A stretch of 64,000 nt of DNA. Origin: Isoetes taiwanensis (taxonomy: Eukaryota; Streptophyta; Lycopodiopsida; Isoetales; Isoetaceae). Every line of letters starts with the position of its first letter. Within the stretch, counting starts at the first letter, position 1. The position numbers and the translations under genes are program-made. Positions 23,546 to 36,530 of this stretch are shown in pieces. Location: NCBI GenBank assembly GCA_021234155.1, contig JAJEKV010000006.1, positions 13,842,902 to 13,906,901 on the forward strand. The letters run 5' to 3'. Below the pieces are notes generated by a model. It searched no databases and was not told where the DNA came from. It worked only from the letters and a program-made list of their open reading frames with translations.

Positions 23546-24695
23546 CGACATCAATTAAATGGTTGGATCAGGGCATATTTGAGCCCTCAAGTCCAAGATT
23601 TCCCGAATGTATGATCCGAAAGGAGCGACCAAAGTCGCGCCCAAAGATCATGTGTAGCGCTCATCGTGCCTAATCAATTGAGCATAGCGCGGTCCGAACC
23701 GATCATATGCCGGGCAGCTCCGAAAGTGTGACACTCATCCTCAACAGCCCCGCCCCGCAAAGACCGACAAACCCTATCCCCGACGCGGGTTCTCCAATCC
23801 ATCGAATTGCCTCAACCGGAGATGGTGGGCACCTGTATGGAATGGAGGCGATATGCCCGCGCTTTTCATGGGCGTATGTGAACGTAGGTAGCGCCAGGGC
23901 CTCGCTCTAATGTGGGATTTATGTGCCGCTTGTAATGTGTCGTTTTTGACTTGCTCCGTGAGCCATGGAATCCCAAAGCTTGCCGGAGAAACAAGCATCA
24001 AGGTAACATCTTAGGCTGTCACGACCGGGCCTGCTTTCTACCCGATGCACATGTGCTCCTCGACATTCCATCTAGTTAGCCACCGCACTTTTTATCCTTC
24101 CAACAATTCTTGAGTCGCTGTGGTCCCATTGCCACCGTGATAAGCCAAGCGCGTAGACGATCATCATCCATATTCACCACCTTCTCGAAAATAGACGATG
24201 TGTCTATCAAGGGCCACTGTCAAGTGGCGGGAAACCCGCCTCCTCGCAACAAAATTTGATATGGGACCGTGGATTTCACTCCGAAAAACCGCGGCTAAGA
24301 AGGCCTTCGCACTGCTCTAAGTCGCCCAAGTAGCAAGGGACACCACCGGGCCCCGTGACTTCAACTCCGCACAAAAGAACCGCTCTACCAATACCCCAAC
24401 AGATGTGCCTCGATGCCCCCAATCATATAGTTTCGCCTGGGGTTATTGTTCTCGCATTGCATAGAGTGCTTTCCAACCTCGCCGCTACACGCAATCTTAT
24501 GGAAGTGTCCCAAAGATAGTGTAGAAGGAAACTCCACTCCCGTGATACTTGTAGGTGGGTGTCACCTCCACTTGTTGTCCCTCGATAAGGAATGAAGGGG
24601 CCTTGGATGGCGCGAGGATGAGATTAGGGACCACCTTGGTCTTGGCCGATTGACGCTCATGTCTCAGGGTTCGCGTATAATGTATCCGTGAGCAT

Positions 24696-25640
24696 CTAAG
24701 TGAGACCGCATATCCTCCGAGTGTGAGCTAAGAGGTCAACATCGCCTCGCATAGATGAGTTGTCTGATGACCGATGCAAAAGTTGGGTCCCGCCACCCCC
24801 ATTGTCCATGAGCCGTTGTTCCAACCGGGTCAATGTACGATCAAACAATGTTGGGGAAAGAGGACATCCCCGGGGGACCCCAATATCGCTAGTGAATGGT
24901 TGTCCCGCTATCCGTGATTCGCCTGCATAACTCTCGCATAACCCGTGATAATCGTGATTTTGCATATCCACAGAACCTCTAGTTGCCGCAATCTTTCCCA
25001 TAACTTTTCCCCGAGGCACGTCAAAAGCCTTCGCAAAAGTCAACAAAGCAACAATACAGTCCCCGCCGATGGTTTCGCTATCCTCAACCAAAGTCCTCAA
25101 TGTGAAGATATGATCAATGGTTGAATGCCGGTCCGAACCCCCGCTTGTGTGAGAGCTCGCGACACCGTTGATTCTCGCCCACTTGGTCAACTGCTGCTCA
25201 ATAATGCCAGCCAGCGCTTTGGCAAACACCGAATCGACCATGATTGTTCGGCAATTGGTTGACTATGTGGATCTCCCCGCTTTGTAAATGGGGACAACTC
25301 GCTTGTGGTCCACCGCTGGGGAATCCTTCCTATAGCGCCTGTTGAACATAGTGGTTAGGACTGGTACCATAGGCTTCCCTCGCCCACTTGAGCAACTCTC
25401 GCCGCATACCATCCAGTCCGCTGCTTTCCCATTGGCCAAACGCCGCACTCTAGGTAACATCATCCTCCTCTCAGGATTTCTAATGTCGGACCATTCTGTG
25501 GGGGGTGAGTGCTCGTGGTCCCTTGAGGATCATAGAGTTGCCGCAGTATTGTTCCCACCGCCATTAGTGATGTTCCCCGTAGGGTCGGGTCCGGGTTTTC
25601 AAGAACCTTGGCGCAAAAGATTCTAGGATGGCTTTTCAAC
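24696..25640 (-). pseudogene. LINE reverse transcriptase domain, broken
   Basis: Fragments in order: KRVVPIYKAGRST (25263-25463), VFAKALAGIIEQQLTKWA, STIDHIFTLRTLVEDS, LLTFAKAFDVPRGKVM (motif A region, Asp altered in LTFAKAFD), and GVPRGCPLSPTLFD (the GCPLSP loop). The YxDD motif is not readable. Fragments shift frame several times. The domain is homologous to the copy at 37690-39190, which keeps YVDD. Confidence 0.8.
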
Positions 25641-26349
25641 ATGGAAAACATTTCCCTTTGATGACGGCAATGTAATCGAGATTTCTTTGCCTTCAAGAAA
25701 GCACGATACCGTGGTGGTGGCATGTGGGCGCATTGCGTGGATCTCGATCCGGGAGCCGCATTTGTATTCCTTACACTCAAAGATCAAACCACCGACACGG
25801 GGAATGTTGCAGTCCCCGTGATACCTCTCGCATGCTATCCCAAAACATCTTTCTCGCGAATAAAGATCAAGGAGCTCAATGAGCTGACCCGCTTGTCGCC
25901 TCGAGCATGGGGCCCGCAAAATTTCCTCGAAAGGTCATCTATGAGCATATCAAGATAATCCTTTGCCTGCCATAATCCAATCGCAGTTTAGGTATACAAG
26001 GAGCCGCCAGAAGGGGTTCTAGTAGCCGCCAAGCCAACCGCAGTAGAGGGAAGGTGATCCGAAATCGCCTCCCTCATCTCTACCGGCTCTGCGGCCTACC
26101 CGAAAGTGGTTGATCAAATGTACATCCCCGCCAAAATACTAATAGATAGTCCATCACACTAGATCCTCCACCCTCGATTCTCTTTGTCTCAGTGCACTTA
26201 CAGTGAGGAAGGCCACCGCGCCATGCCATTACAAATTACCAAGTCAAAGACACCACATAGTAGAAGCAACCGCCGCCAAAGCGCTGCGGACTGACTATCA
26301 TCCGATGTTCGGGGCTGGCCCGCTCAAGGGCGCAAATGTAAATACATCC

Positions 26350-26780
26350 CGAGCCAAAGGATCAAGTCTCATGGGCTGCTCTACTCCGTCCGCGCATTGA
26401 AGTCCCCAAGGAGTACCACACTACCCAATTGTCTATGTTGTCAGTATGTCATCATATAGATCGACATATGGAGCTAGCCCGCCCACATCCGAAAGTGGGC
26501 ATGGTAAAAGTTGCTTTCTCGCATGTGGAAAGTAGCAAGCGCCCAAGAAGAGAGGGTTGCCACTACACCCCCGCACCGCACTCCACAAGTACCGGGTTGT
26601 GTCCGGCTAATCTTGTGCGTGAAGACCGACCGCGCCAAAGACTTCCTAATAACAGCAACCCCTCCATGTCCCTCTTGCCTCGCGGCAGCTATTGAAGACC
26701 GAGAAATGTTGATAGCCTAAAAGATCGTAGCTCAGGTCCCCGCGGTTCTCCCATGTTCCATGAGGAAGATGAGATCCATA
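26350..26780 (-). pseudogene. LINE AP-type endonuclease fragments
   Basis: The minus strand gives DLIFLMEHG, then YDLLGYQHFSVFNSCRE, and near 26390-26410 LGDFNARTE, the classic GDFNA motif of apurinic endonuclease-like LINE nucleases that nick the target DNA. Frames change between the pieces. The nuclease lies 5' of the RT as in typical LINE ORF2. Confidence 0.7.
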
Positions 26781-27469
26781 CCGCAAAGAACAGAGTTGAG
26801 ACTATCCCCCTTCCGCCATGGGAAACCTCGACACCTGTGAGACCACCAAGGCACATTCCCTATTTGTTAGCAAAGCAGAGGCATGCGCAGATTGAGTTGT
26901 GGGGAAGAGGGGAAGCTGTAGCGCATCGAGTCATGTGGACAGAGTGAGAAGCAAGAGGGATTGGGGCAGAGTGAGAAGCAGTGAGGGAGTTGGGGTGGCA
27001 TATGACCGAGGAGTAGTGGCAAAGGCGCAGGGCATGGGGCTGGAGCAGACGGGGTGGAGGAGCATGATCGAGGAGGTGGGGCTGCAGCCTGAATGGCCCT
27101 GAGGGTCTCGCAGCAACATTCGTGAGCTAAAAATGTGCATCTTGCCTCGAACTAGTCCCGCAGCCTCCTCCTTGATAGCGGATGCCTCAACCTTGGTGAG
27201 CTCACGCCAAGGGACTCTTGTTGCGCCGGGTGAGGTCTCGGTCCACATACAAGGATGTTCCCTTCAATTGCTTGCCCCGGGCGCTAGTATGGCATCCCGC
27301 ACTTGCATATCTCGCGATCGTGAATATGACAATACGGCTAGGCGTAACGCCGAAAGCACCATGACGGTTGGGTCGAAAGTAATGTGTACAGCCCGTGCAA
27401 TGTCATACGATTGATGATCTGCATCCGAGCCGGTGAATGAGATTCTCCTCTTCTTCCGGCAGCCACCTT

Positions 27470-28760
27470 GATCACCAAATTATGACCTTCCGCCGCTGCT
27501 CACTAAGCTCACGCGGATCAACATTTGCCGGGACAAAGATGTACCGACATCGCCGCCTGCGGAGTTGAAGGCGCCGTCCGATGTCCATGAACAGAGGGTC
27601 CCGCTATGGAGGGAATGGTGAAGTAGGGCATCGTGGTGCCTACCTAGACCGACATTGCATGGGTGCTTGAGCATGGGTGGCACCGAGGTGCCCGAGATTG
27701 CCTCCCGCCGCCTGGCCAAGAGCTCAAGAGCCCCCGCCGAATTGTTTCTCGCCGGCCCAACCGATACACACAATTTTGCAAGGCCTCGGTGCATTGGCAT
27801 GGAGTCCTTTCCCCTGTTGGATTGTAGCCAGAGCTCGTGGTGCCTCTTGCTTGAACAAGGGAACGATGTTCCAACTTCAGATCCTAGAGGTAATTACATC
27901 ATCCGGCCGATGTGAAGGTGATCTCCATTGTGCCGATCCCGCTCGGCAGGGTTTTCGCCAGAGTAACCGACTTTCATTAGTTGCTATTTGAAATGCCCCC
28001 GAGTGGCAATGACATCCGCAATGTCCGATCGAAGACGGAGATATCGCGACCATCTCCCCGCCAATTCTCTCCTTGTCCTTCATTATAACTTCATCTCTCG
28101 TAGACATGGTGTCTATTTGTGCCCCGAGGCCAGCAAGAGTCCGGCTATCCCGCCCCCTTTCAAACCGCAAATGTTTAATACTATCAAGCAATTGTTGCAC
28201 TTGGGTCTCAATGCCCGCAAACCGTTGTTTTACTATAGCCGCTGCTTCTTCAGCACTTGGGGACGGAGGGCTTGTTGCTCTTCCGCCAGTGTGAGATCCG
28301 GAGTGGTGTGATCCTCAACCATCGCCTGTGGTTTGTCTCCCCACCTCTCATGGCATGACCGGTGTGCCATCCTTGTGGAATCGGGCCCCGAGGTCCGCAA
28401 AGCCGGGTCTGCCGACCGCGGCCGGGCCGAGCCGAGCTTTGCCGCCTCGAAAGCCTTTGCACGAGCCTCCTTCTTCATGGAAGAGGCTTCCCCTTGGCCC
28501 GACCGCTAGGTCTAGGTCTCTTTGGCAGGGGGTCACCTGTATGCTCCTCCCAAGTGGGCATGTCAGGCAGCTGTGTCTGAGTCTGGGTCTGGGTCTGGTT
28601 CTCGAGTTGGGTTGGGGATGTCCTGACAGTGTCCATGGGTACCTAGACAGATCTTGAATCAAACGGACCAACAAATTAGGGCAAGTCAAGGGAATATGTG
28701 AAGCCCTAATCCAGAATCCAAAAGAGCAAACTGGCCGGAAAATTGCTGTTATCACAGAAA
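27470..28760 (-). pseudogene. LINE ORF1-like region
   Basis: Minus-strand pieces include KKEARAKAFEAAKLGSARP, DSIKHLRFERGRDSRTL and STRDEVIMKDKERIGGEM, which are charged and helical as in coiled-coil ORF1 proteins. A later piece reads FVPANVDPRELSEQRRK. It is probably an RNA-binding ORF1 remnant. No domain was recognised and there is no intact frame. Confidence 0.45.
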
Positions 28761-29090
28761 TAACTTAGCCAACCAGGTTCATATCATATACCACCGGAAA
28801 GGTTGCTAAGAGAGCTTTCCAACGCAACAAATTTCAGCTGAAACGGACTTCTGGATCTCCTGTTATGAGTGAAAACGTGTGACTAGCACCACCGCCTTAG
28901 GGTTTGAGCGCCTTTGGAGATGGAGGCCGGAAAACTGCTGTTTTGCTATACAAACCCTATTCTAGCATATGCAAATCGCATACCTTCAGAAAGCTATCTG
29001 AGAGAGCTTTGCAACGCACCAAATTTCAGCTGAAACGGAGTTCGGGATCTCCAGTTGTGATCAAAAACATGAGACCGGCATTAGGAGCAC
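28733..29090 (-). repeat. two tandem monomers, about 190 bp, at the LINE 5' end
   Basis: Two units starting CCGGAAAA(C/T)TGCTGTT at about 28735 and 28928 share GAGAGCTTT(C/G)CAACGCA and AAATTTCAGCTGAAACGG. Tandem 5' UTR monomers are known as promoters in some LINEs. Here they sit at the expected 5' end of the minus-strand LINE. Confidence 0.65.
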
Positions 29091-29985
29091 CTAGAGAGAG
29101 GAGCGCCTGGATGAGCGCTATAGAACAAAATAAGAAGATACCTGCAATATACCTGAAAATTACCAAACCCATTGCCCCTTTAATGAAATGCCCTTGCCGA
29201 GCATATATGCATGTATAGAAAATCAAAATTGTTGATATGCCTATAGAACATTTTGTATTTCATTGATTGCCCTTCTATCAACAGAATTTTTTGGCGGTCT
29301 TCTTTCTGAGCAGGCCGTTGCTTGAAGCAGTGAGACATGCTTCAGTCGCTCCAAATTTGTTTCGATTATGCTCTCCAAACCTAAGATTCAGTCTCTTTTT
29401 CCAGAATTTGACCTGCATGTGACGTTGCAAGCCTGGAATTCAATCTCTTTTCCAGAATTCGATTTGCATGTGATTAGGATGTGAGTTTCATTTTCTTTGC
29501 ATTGTCATTGCATCCAATTTTACTTCCTTTTCCAAACAGCCTTTCATGTTTCTAGATGGGAAAACTCTAGATGGATTAAAGACTAAAGAGCATAATGAAA
29601 AGGCATTTGTCGCTGGCCATCTGATTCCTTTCAGTTAAAGTATTTCCAAGTAAATTGGAAAAGACAATAGAATAGATTAGACACAAAATCAAGGTATTTC
29701 TAGATAAATTACGAAACCCAATAGAATAGAGTAGACTGTTATCCTTATGTAGAATAGTCAGTAAAATTCATATCCCTAGCATAATTTCCCTTCTCCAAGA
29801 TATTGATTCTGTCCCGTAGAGGTGTTAAATATTCGTGGCCATCTCCACAATCTCTGCATGGAACTGAGCTATATGGTCTCCCTAATTCTGTGCTCAAAAT
29901 GTTCCATGTCTTGGACCATGGTGTCCGATCTTTCTGACATTGTGGCTGAACATGGAGTTGAGGAGCTAGGCTTGCTCGTAACGCG
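29091..29985. other. no clear gene
   Basis: AT-rich sequence with imperfect repeats near 29390-29470 (AATTYGATTTGCATGTGA). Scattered AATAGAATAGA near 29660-29735 resembles LINE tails. A minus-strand open stretch ending at 29745 (GRPYSSVPCRDCGDGHEY) may be a LINE fragment. Confidence 0.4.
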
Positions 29986-29989
29986 TCCA

Positions 29990-31475
29990 CTGTGAAAAAA
30001 CCAAGGTGCCTTTGGTATCATCTTCAAGGCAATAGAAGAAGTCTTGCTTTCACTTACGAAAGGTCAAGAGGTGGAAGTAGTGCAAATCTACAAGTACCTA
30101 GGAGTGGAATTCACTACTAGCACGTATTGAGATAGTTATATTAGACAACTGGTGATGGCAGGTTGGAAGACTTTTTATTTGCAATGCAGAGCAATCATCA
30201 CAGAATAGAGATTTACAACTGGTCACATTTGTCGCACTTGGTGCTTCTATATGGTGTGGAAGTATGGGGGCTAGTACATATCACTTTCCACTTGGAAGGG
30301 CTTGGAACGGGTACATAAGGCCTTTCTGACTCGAGCACTTGGAGCCAAGTCCATGGTCCCATATCAAATTCTTTTGCAAGAGAACGGGTTCCTACCTCTT
30401 CAAAGAGTTGTTCTGGAATGTCACATAATATACTGTCAAAACGTCATAAGCACTGGAAACTTATGCTTTCTAAACCTCGCCTACACAATGTCCATGGGTC
30501 GATAACACCTTAAAGCCTGCTGGAAGGAGAAATGAGCCACCAAAGGGGATGCGCTCATATATAAGGAGGGTATGCCATTTGTGTCCAAGGGGTGGCAAAA
30601 AACCCCCCGTATACGAAATTTTAAGGAGCCAATTTTAACCCCTTCCAAGTAAAATTTACCTAAGATAGTGCCCAAATTAAAAAAAAAAAAAAAGGACCCG
30701 TTACCAAATATACATGTACGTAAATGGGTCAAAAGATCCCTCCTCCACACACACACACACAGATAGGTTATAATGTAAATGGTGACCCCCTTACAAACCA
30801 CATGGTTCTTCATATGGAATGTGGGAACAAGGATGCATACAGTGCATGACAATGAGGATTACAATCGTTGGAAATAGTATTTGAAGACGTCTTCTGAGTA
30901 AGCTTTGGGATAACAATTATTTTGGAGCTGGTAAAGACATTGCACTACAAACATCAGATTAATCCCATGCTTGCCAGAGATCCACAGCGGTACCTATAAC
31001 GCATTTACTCGTGAAGAAGCGTAGAAGCGTGGAAGCGTAGAATTGAGACATGCATATGGGCCCAGGAAGAGCGAGAAAACATGATATGTCAATGTTACCA
31101 ATTGGGAGTTATTGAAGGTGAGTATCACACTCTTCATAACTGCCGAGCTTTCGCACTTATTCGGGCACGATATGTCGGTTTGACTACACCTAGCTCACTC
31201 TTACATGTGATGATGAACATGCTTTCAGTAGGGATACTTGCATCTTATATTCAGGAGTACTAGACATGCATATTCAATTGTGTCCCTGATCATTACTTGA
31301 TATGTATAAATGTATAGCTCATCAACAAGCTTATTACTGCTAAGCTTTTTCCTTCAAAAAACCTTTGGAGTGGGGGTTCTGTAATCCTGAATAGCAATAG
31401 ATAGGTTGATCTTTGTTTATCTGGTTTGGGTCATATAGACCATCTAGTCTCCACAGATAAAAGACAATTCAATTC
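29990..31475 (+). mobile_element. LINE 3' fragment
   Basis: The part after the RT palm is recognisable: QIYKYLGVEFTTST near 30090, then ERVHKAFLTRALGAKS and SMVPYQILLQENGFLPLQR (30302-30505), matching the copy at 38111-38461. The zinc knuckle MICQCYQLGVIEGEYHTLH is at 31081-31140. A hairpin at 31328-31405 is followed by GGGTCATATAGACCATC...GATAAAAGACAATTC. A purine/pyrimidine-rich non-LINE stretch at 30590-30760 includes an A13 run and (AC)n. Confidence 0.75.
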
Positions 31476-31490
31476 GATCAACGGTTCAGA

Positions 31491-32575
31491 ATGAGCCTCT
31501 CAGCACAAATGATATTCTTACTATTTGGCCTGATCTCCATAGAAGATAAAGGTCTCTTTTGTGCTCTTTTGGTATATGACTTTCTCACTTGTGATGATCC
31601 GCAATTCTTTATTTTTTGCCTAGTTCAACCCATGGCGTATGTGATTCATGACTTCTATTTGGCTGACACTCTGGATAAGTTTGATGATGGGCAAAGCCGC
31701 GCTTTTCATGGAAAGGAGAATGCTAAATGGATCTTTCAAACAAAATTCTTACTGCCTCGATGGGACAGACCTATTTGGCAAAAGGTTGCTAGTACTCTGC
31801 CATTGGTTGCTCCAGATGCTATTGAAGGTTGCATGTGGATTTCCCACTCGAACGAGCATAGGCTTGTGAACTCTATGTATAGGCTGCTTGTCAATGGTGA
31901 TATCTTTCCGCCATCTACTAAGTGGTCCTTTCAGCTCCCACCTCCTAGTTGGAGACGTATGTGGACTTGGGCTTGAGATAAACTACTTCATCCTAAGGTG
32001 GCTGTGCTTTGGTGGCAGATTCTTCACAGATGCCATCGTGTAAATGTGCTTGTCCACAGATTCGATCCTCAAGTGGCAGCATTCTGCCCATTGTGCAAGC
32101 AAAGGGACGAGATTATTGAACATTGTTTTTTTTTTATGTGATCATTTCCAGCCTGTTTGGTCTTGGCTGCTTTCTCTTTTCATGTGTTGACAAGTCAACA
32201 AGTTCTCCTGGCTATTTATCCGGATACATGGAATAAATTGCCGAGCCAAGCATTTCATTTAGCATTAGGATGATTGTTGTGGTCCATCTGGAAGCGTAGG
32301 AGATTGTGTGTCTTTCAGGATTTGGATATTCCTCCTGCAGTTTCCCTCTAGGACGCACAAGCTAGAATTGCTAAGGCCCCATTGCTCTTCGCTTGCTCCT
32401 GCCAAGCGATAGTTGATATTTGAGTTCCATTTGAGTGTGTTGTCTTATGCATAGGCTGGTGGTTCTACTCAGTGGATCATGATTATCCTCTGAGATTTTA
32501 TTCCCGTCTGTGCATTTGTATCTGGCTTTTGGCTTGGAGTTTCAACAAAGTTTGCCGTCCATAAAAAAAATGCAT
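31491..32575 (+). mobile_element. different LINE (L1-type) 3' fragment with zf-RVT
   Basis: An open frame 31491-31976 and its continuation read WSFQLPPPSWRRMWTWA, VAVLWWQILHRCHRVNVLV and CPLCKQRDEIIEHCFF. This is the plant L1-type zinc-binding region after the RT, with a CPLC...EHC pattern. A stop interrupts it at 31974. The region after 32280 (LLWSIWKRRRLCVFQD) resembles the following conserved stretch. It ends in a short A-run near 32560. Confidence 0.7.
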
Positions 32576-33234
32576 CCTGATATGTCACTAACATGGAGAC
32601 ACTTAAGCATATAACTACTTCAACTTGACAATATACCAAAAAGTGAAGCCATAACTATATAAAGTAACTGAAAGAATCACTTGTCCATGTTGGATGGGAT
32701 ATACACCAAGGTCAAATTGCAAATGAGCTATCCAAAGTTATTCTATGCATTCAAAGGAAGTATTTGAGGGAGATATGTAGGACTGTAGCACATGAGTTTT
32801 GGTTAATATATTGTATCTTTTGTTTTGAGGAGTAGCGAAGTCATTCTGTAGCAATTCTCTTCTAATAGGTGTACTTCACACGATTCATCAATTAATTCTA
32901 AACTTCAGGCCACATTGAGTCTTTATCATTAACATCCTATGTCCCTTTTCTAGGATGATTTAGATGACTTGGAAAGGCATATTACAGGATGCAATATATT
33001 CATGACCATAGTCCTCTGGTTCTTTATTCCTTATTCTACAAGGTTTTGTAAACAATATCAACCCTAGAGATCAATATGCAAATGAAACTACCTTCTATGT
33101 TGCGTATTAATTCAGGCTGTATTAAGAATTCGGTTAACAGATATGTGAGAATCCTAATCAAGAAGCACATCTTAAAGGATTTATAAAACTTGGTAGATAT
33201 GAATCAAATTAGTTGAGAGTCTAGTATATTCATT
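32576..33234. other. no gene seen
   Basis: AT-rich single-copy-looking sequence. No coding frame, splice pair or repeat was recognised. Confidence 0.5.
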
Positions 33235-33490
33235 TTGTATAATAGAATAGAATAGAATAGAATAGAGTTTTTATCGTCCACGGAGACCAATTGGCCTATG
33301 GGACCCAACAGGAGGCGCAACAAGCGTATTACTGTCTGGGCTAAAAACCCCCTCCCAACCCTAAAGGGTTGTTTGGGGGAAAACCGTGACAGGAACAGGC
33401 TTGCTGTCAAACTGTACAAATACAAAAATAGATACAAATATAGACAGAAATATGTACATGTAGATGCAGAAATATGTACAGATAGATGTA
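33235..33490 (-). mobile_element. LINE 3' end, minus strand
   Basis: (AATAG)n at 33240-33265 is the reversed tail, followed by TTATCGTCCACGGAGACCAA and TGGCCTATGGGACCC. The hairpin is at 33329-33395. The minus strand upstream (ACAGTTTGACAGCAAGCCTG) matches 13672-13700. It is 5' truncated. Confidence 0.8.
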
Positions 33491-35010
33491 GATGGAGAGA
33501 TGGCCGATAACGGGCCGGTGATGGCGGCCGTCTTCTTGAGAAAACCCTAGGGGGCGGCTATGGCCGACCCCATTTCCTTGGTGAATCGGGACTGGTCAGG
33601 ATGCTGGAAGGCAGTTGGGGATCTGTGCTCCAGAAGACTAGGCTGTTAGAACCATTCTTGCAGTCGAAGTCTCCTTCCTTTCGTTCCCTTTCGTGCAAGA
33701 ACCAAGAAAGCTTCCTTCTATTTCTTTTAGCTTCTAATCCCTGACAACGGTTTAGAGGCTCTGAGGTTTGTGGCAAGGTGAGTGCACTTGGTATTTCTGC
33801 TTCTTGTTTTTGCATCTGCCACAGGGTTCCGGCTATGGGAGGTGTGCCTTAAGTTTCAGAGGTAAAGTGATGCTCCTTTTCTGCCATTGATTTCGTTCTT
33901 GTCAGCTCCTAGTGGTCTGGCTGGGAGAAGGGATGCAGATTCCAGGAAACAGATGTAAACATGCCTGTAGTATGTGCTGCCATAAGAAGAAGGAACCACT
34001 CTTCAAGTACAGTCCCCAGCTAGAATAATTTTAGGAAGGGATCTTCACGATTAGCTTGGTGCTAGACTGGAAACAAATGTTGGCCCCTGTAGTATTGTGA
34101 CAGCTAAGAAGAAGACGTTGTTGGCATCTATAGTACTACTGTTCTGTAACCCCTTTCTTGATGCTGGTGCTAGTATCTGCAAGAGCCAAACCCTTTGACA
34201 AAAAATGAGCATTTCCGCATTTTTGTTGCAAATTTCAAAGACTTTGTGGCTATTTGTCTAACAATTAGCAGGGCCCGTGTTCCCCTTTCCCAGCAAGGGG
34301 TGGCTTGAGAATTGGTAGTCTGCAGAAATGGAGCAGCTCAAAAGTCATTGACTTCTAGTGGGCGGGAGACCCTAGAAAGCTTAAATTCTTGGTCTTGCGT
34401 AGACAAGGGTCGCATGGCTAGATGCGTGGTGGTCGCATGGGTCGATTCTAGTGGTGCCGCTCCTTTAGGTTCGTTGGTGAGAAGAAGGTCGAAAGTGCCT
34501 CATAACATGAGGCACCCCTATAGTATTACGCAAAGCACCGATGGGATCAGCCATCTTCGGGCAGGAAGCATAAAGAGGATCCCCGATCAGAAGTTTGGCA
34601 AAATGACCAATGCGACATACCTTTTTTTCTCCACCGGTAATCTCGTGTCCGGTTTCTTTGTTATATCTGAGGGCCTATTTTTGAAGCAATGATGCAACTG
34701 GGGCATGTGGAAAGACAGGAACTTAGCTCCCATAGTATCTGTTTTGGAGAAGAGGCCGGGTAGTTCTTGTTCAGTAACTGGCCCTAGTTGTGTCATTAGG
34801 GTCTAGGAAATTAGTCCTTCTCTCCTGTAGTATCCTATGGAGAAGAAGTTGAGAGAGGCTAAAAGAGTACTAGGCTCAGAGTCTGGACTGGTATCTATGG
34901 ATACGAGAAGTGGTAGCAGCTCTAGACTCAACTGTATGTATGTAAACGATTTATCTTTTGAATATAATACAGATTCTTGCCTTCAAAAAAAAAAATAAAA
35001 AAAAATAAAA
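33491..35010 (+). mobile_element. possible poly(A) retroposon (L1-like end)
   Basis: The right end reads AATACAGATTCTTGCCTTC followed by an A-rich run, like the ends at 42545 and, on the minus strand, 57645. The left part holds AAACCCTAGGGGGCGGC and an ATG at 33560 (MADPISLVNRDWSGCWKAV), like an L1 5' region, but it stops within 30 codons. A 126-codon frame at 34312-34692 is unrecognised. CTGTAGTAT-like words recur about every 100-150 bases. Confidence 0.35.
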
Positions 35011-35344
35011 AAAATAAAAAATAAAATATCTGATCTGATCTCTATATATGTTCTTATGTTTCAAGGCTTATCCTACCAGTCCGCTCGAGATCCGACATAC
35101 CACGGGGTTTGGGACGATCCCACGCCCGTGATGGCATGGGAGTTTACATATGTAATATGCACCATGCTCCTACGGTCCGTATTGATCTCGATCTTGACCG
35201 GGTTGGGTCCGAGATCCGACGACTCACGGGCTTGGGGACACATCCTACACGGCCCACGGGCTTTGGGAATTATATGTAATAGATCCTACGGCCATATTGA
35301 ATGCTCGCTCCTTAAGGAAAGGCTTTTAAAATAAAATTTTATGT

Positions 35345-35409
35345 TATTGGGGGATTCAACCCCGTCCTCAACCTCCCAAACCCCCACTCTAACCACTAGA
35401 CCAAGCATT
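35345..35409 (-). repeat. tRNA-like SINE module 1
   Basis: Minus strand: CTTGGTCTAGTGGTTAGAG (A-box) and about 35 bases later GGTTGAATCCCCC, a B-box with the central C lost. No complete cloverleaf. Confidence 0.6.
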
Positions 35410-36462
35410 AATTCTATGAATAATTTATGTTTCAAATATACTTAAGGGTAATATTCTAATTAAGATAAAATAGACTATAATATTCTAGGATGTTTTGAAA
35501 GTTTCAAAATGTTCCGTAAAAGTTCTAAAATGTTCTAGAAATTTCTAGAATGTAAGGGAATCCGTGAGAATTAAAGGGAATATAAGGAAATCTCATAAAT
35601 TGTAAGAGAATCTAGGAAAATATACAAGTCTAACTAATCTCTTAAATTCTAATTGAATCTAAGGGAATCTTCATAATATCTAAGGGAATTTAAGAAAATC
35701 TTGATAAATCTTAGAGTTTTTTAAAGATTTTGCAAAGAGCGACAATAGAATGTTCTAAAATGTTTCATAATAAAGGTGTACAATATAAATTTTGAAAAAA
35801 AAAATTCTAGATGCTCGAGAGCAAGCACCTCACCTAAAAATAGAAAATATTTTAAAATGTTGTAATGATCCAAAATAGATTATTTTGGAAGGTTTTAAAT
35901 GCTCATGGGTAAGCACCTCAATCAAAATAGAAAATTCTAAGAGAACCTAGGGGAATCTTCATGAATGCTAAATATAATACATAGAATGTTGAAGAATATA
36001 GAGGAATCACAAGAGAATCTCAAGAGAATCGCTGGTCACCGTAAGAACATGCTAAAATTAGAACAATGCGCCGTAGGACGCATTAAATTTCTTGTATATA
36101 TCTGATCTACATATGTTCTTATGTTTCGCGCTTATCCGGCCGTCCGTTCGAGATCCGACGGCTCACGTGGATTTGGGACGTATCCTACGGCCCAGATGGC
36201 ATGGGCGTTTACATATGTAATATGCACCATGCTCCTACGGTCCGTATTGATTCGATCCCGACCGCCGGTCCGAGATCCGACGGCCACGGGGCTTGGGGAC
36301 ACATCCTACGGTCCACGGGGCTTTGGGAATTATATGTAATAGATCCTACGGCCATATTGCTTTTTATACTGGTGAGATCTTGATCGCTGATCGAAGTCCA
36401 AGATCCTAAGGCTCATATTGAATGCTCGTTCCTTAAGGAAAGGCTTTTAAAATTTTTTATGT

Positions 36463-36530
36463 TATTGGGGGGATTCGAACCCTGGTCCTCAACCCCCCAA
36501 ACCCCCCACTCTAACCACTAGACCAAGCAT
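36463..36530 (-). repeat. tRNA-like SINE module 2
   Basis: Minus strand: CTTGGTCTAGTGGTTAGAG and an exact B-box GGTTCGAATCC. It is the best preserved of the three and lies at the end of the truncated unit. Confidence 0.7.

Larger units (their letters stand above)
23390..28760 (-). mobile_element. near full-length degenerate LINE (AP endonuclease + RT)
   Basis: Read on the minus strand from 28760: an ORF1-like region, an AP endonuclease, an RT, a C-terminal region and a 3' UTR ending GGGTCCCATAGGCGATTG...TAAAAACAATTC(TATTC)n at 23400. Every segment is broken by stops and frame changes. The short repeated tail replaces a poly(A), as in the other copies here. C and G, including CpG, are far commoner than in the surroundings. 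It lies immediately downstream of the RT element, separated by about 40 bp. Confidence 0.8.

Noticed and set aside
26203-28580. Plus-strand frames over the GC-rich LINE
   Set aside because: High GC keeps several frames open by chance. Endonuclease and RT motifs are on the minus strand.
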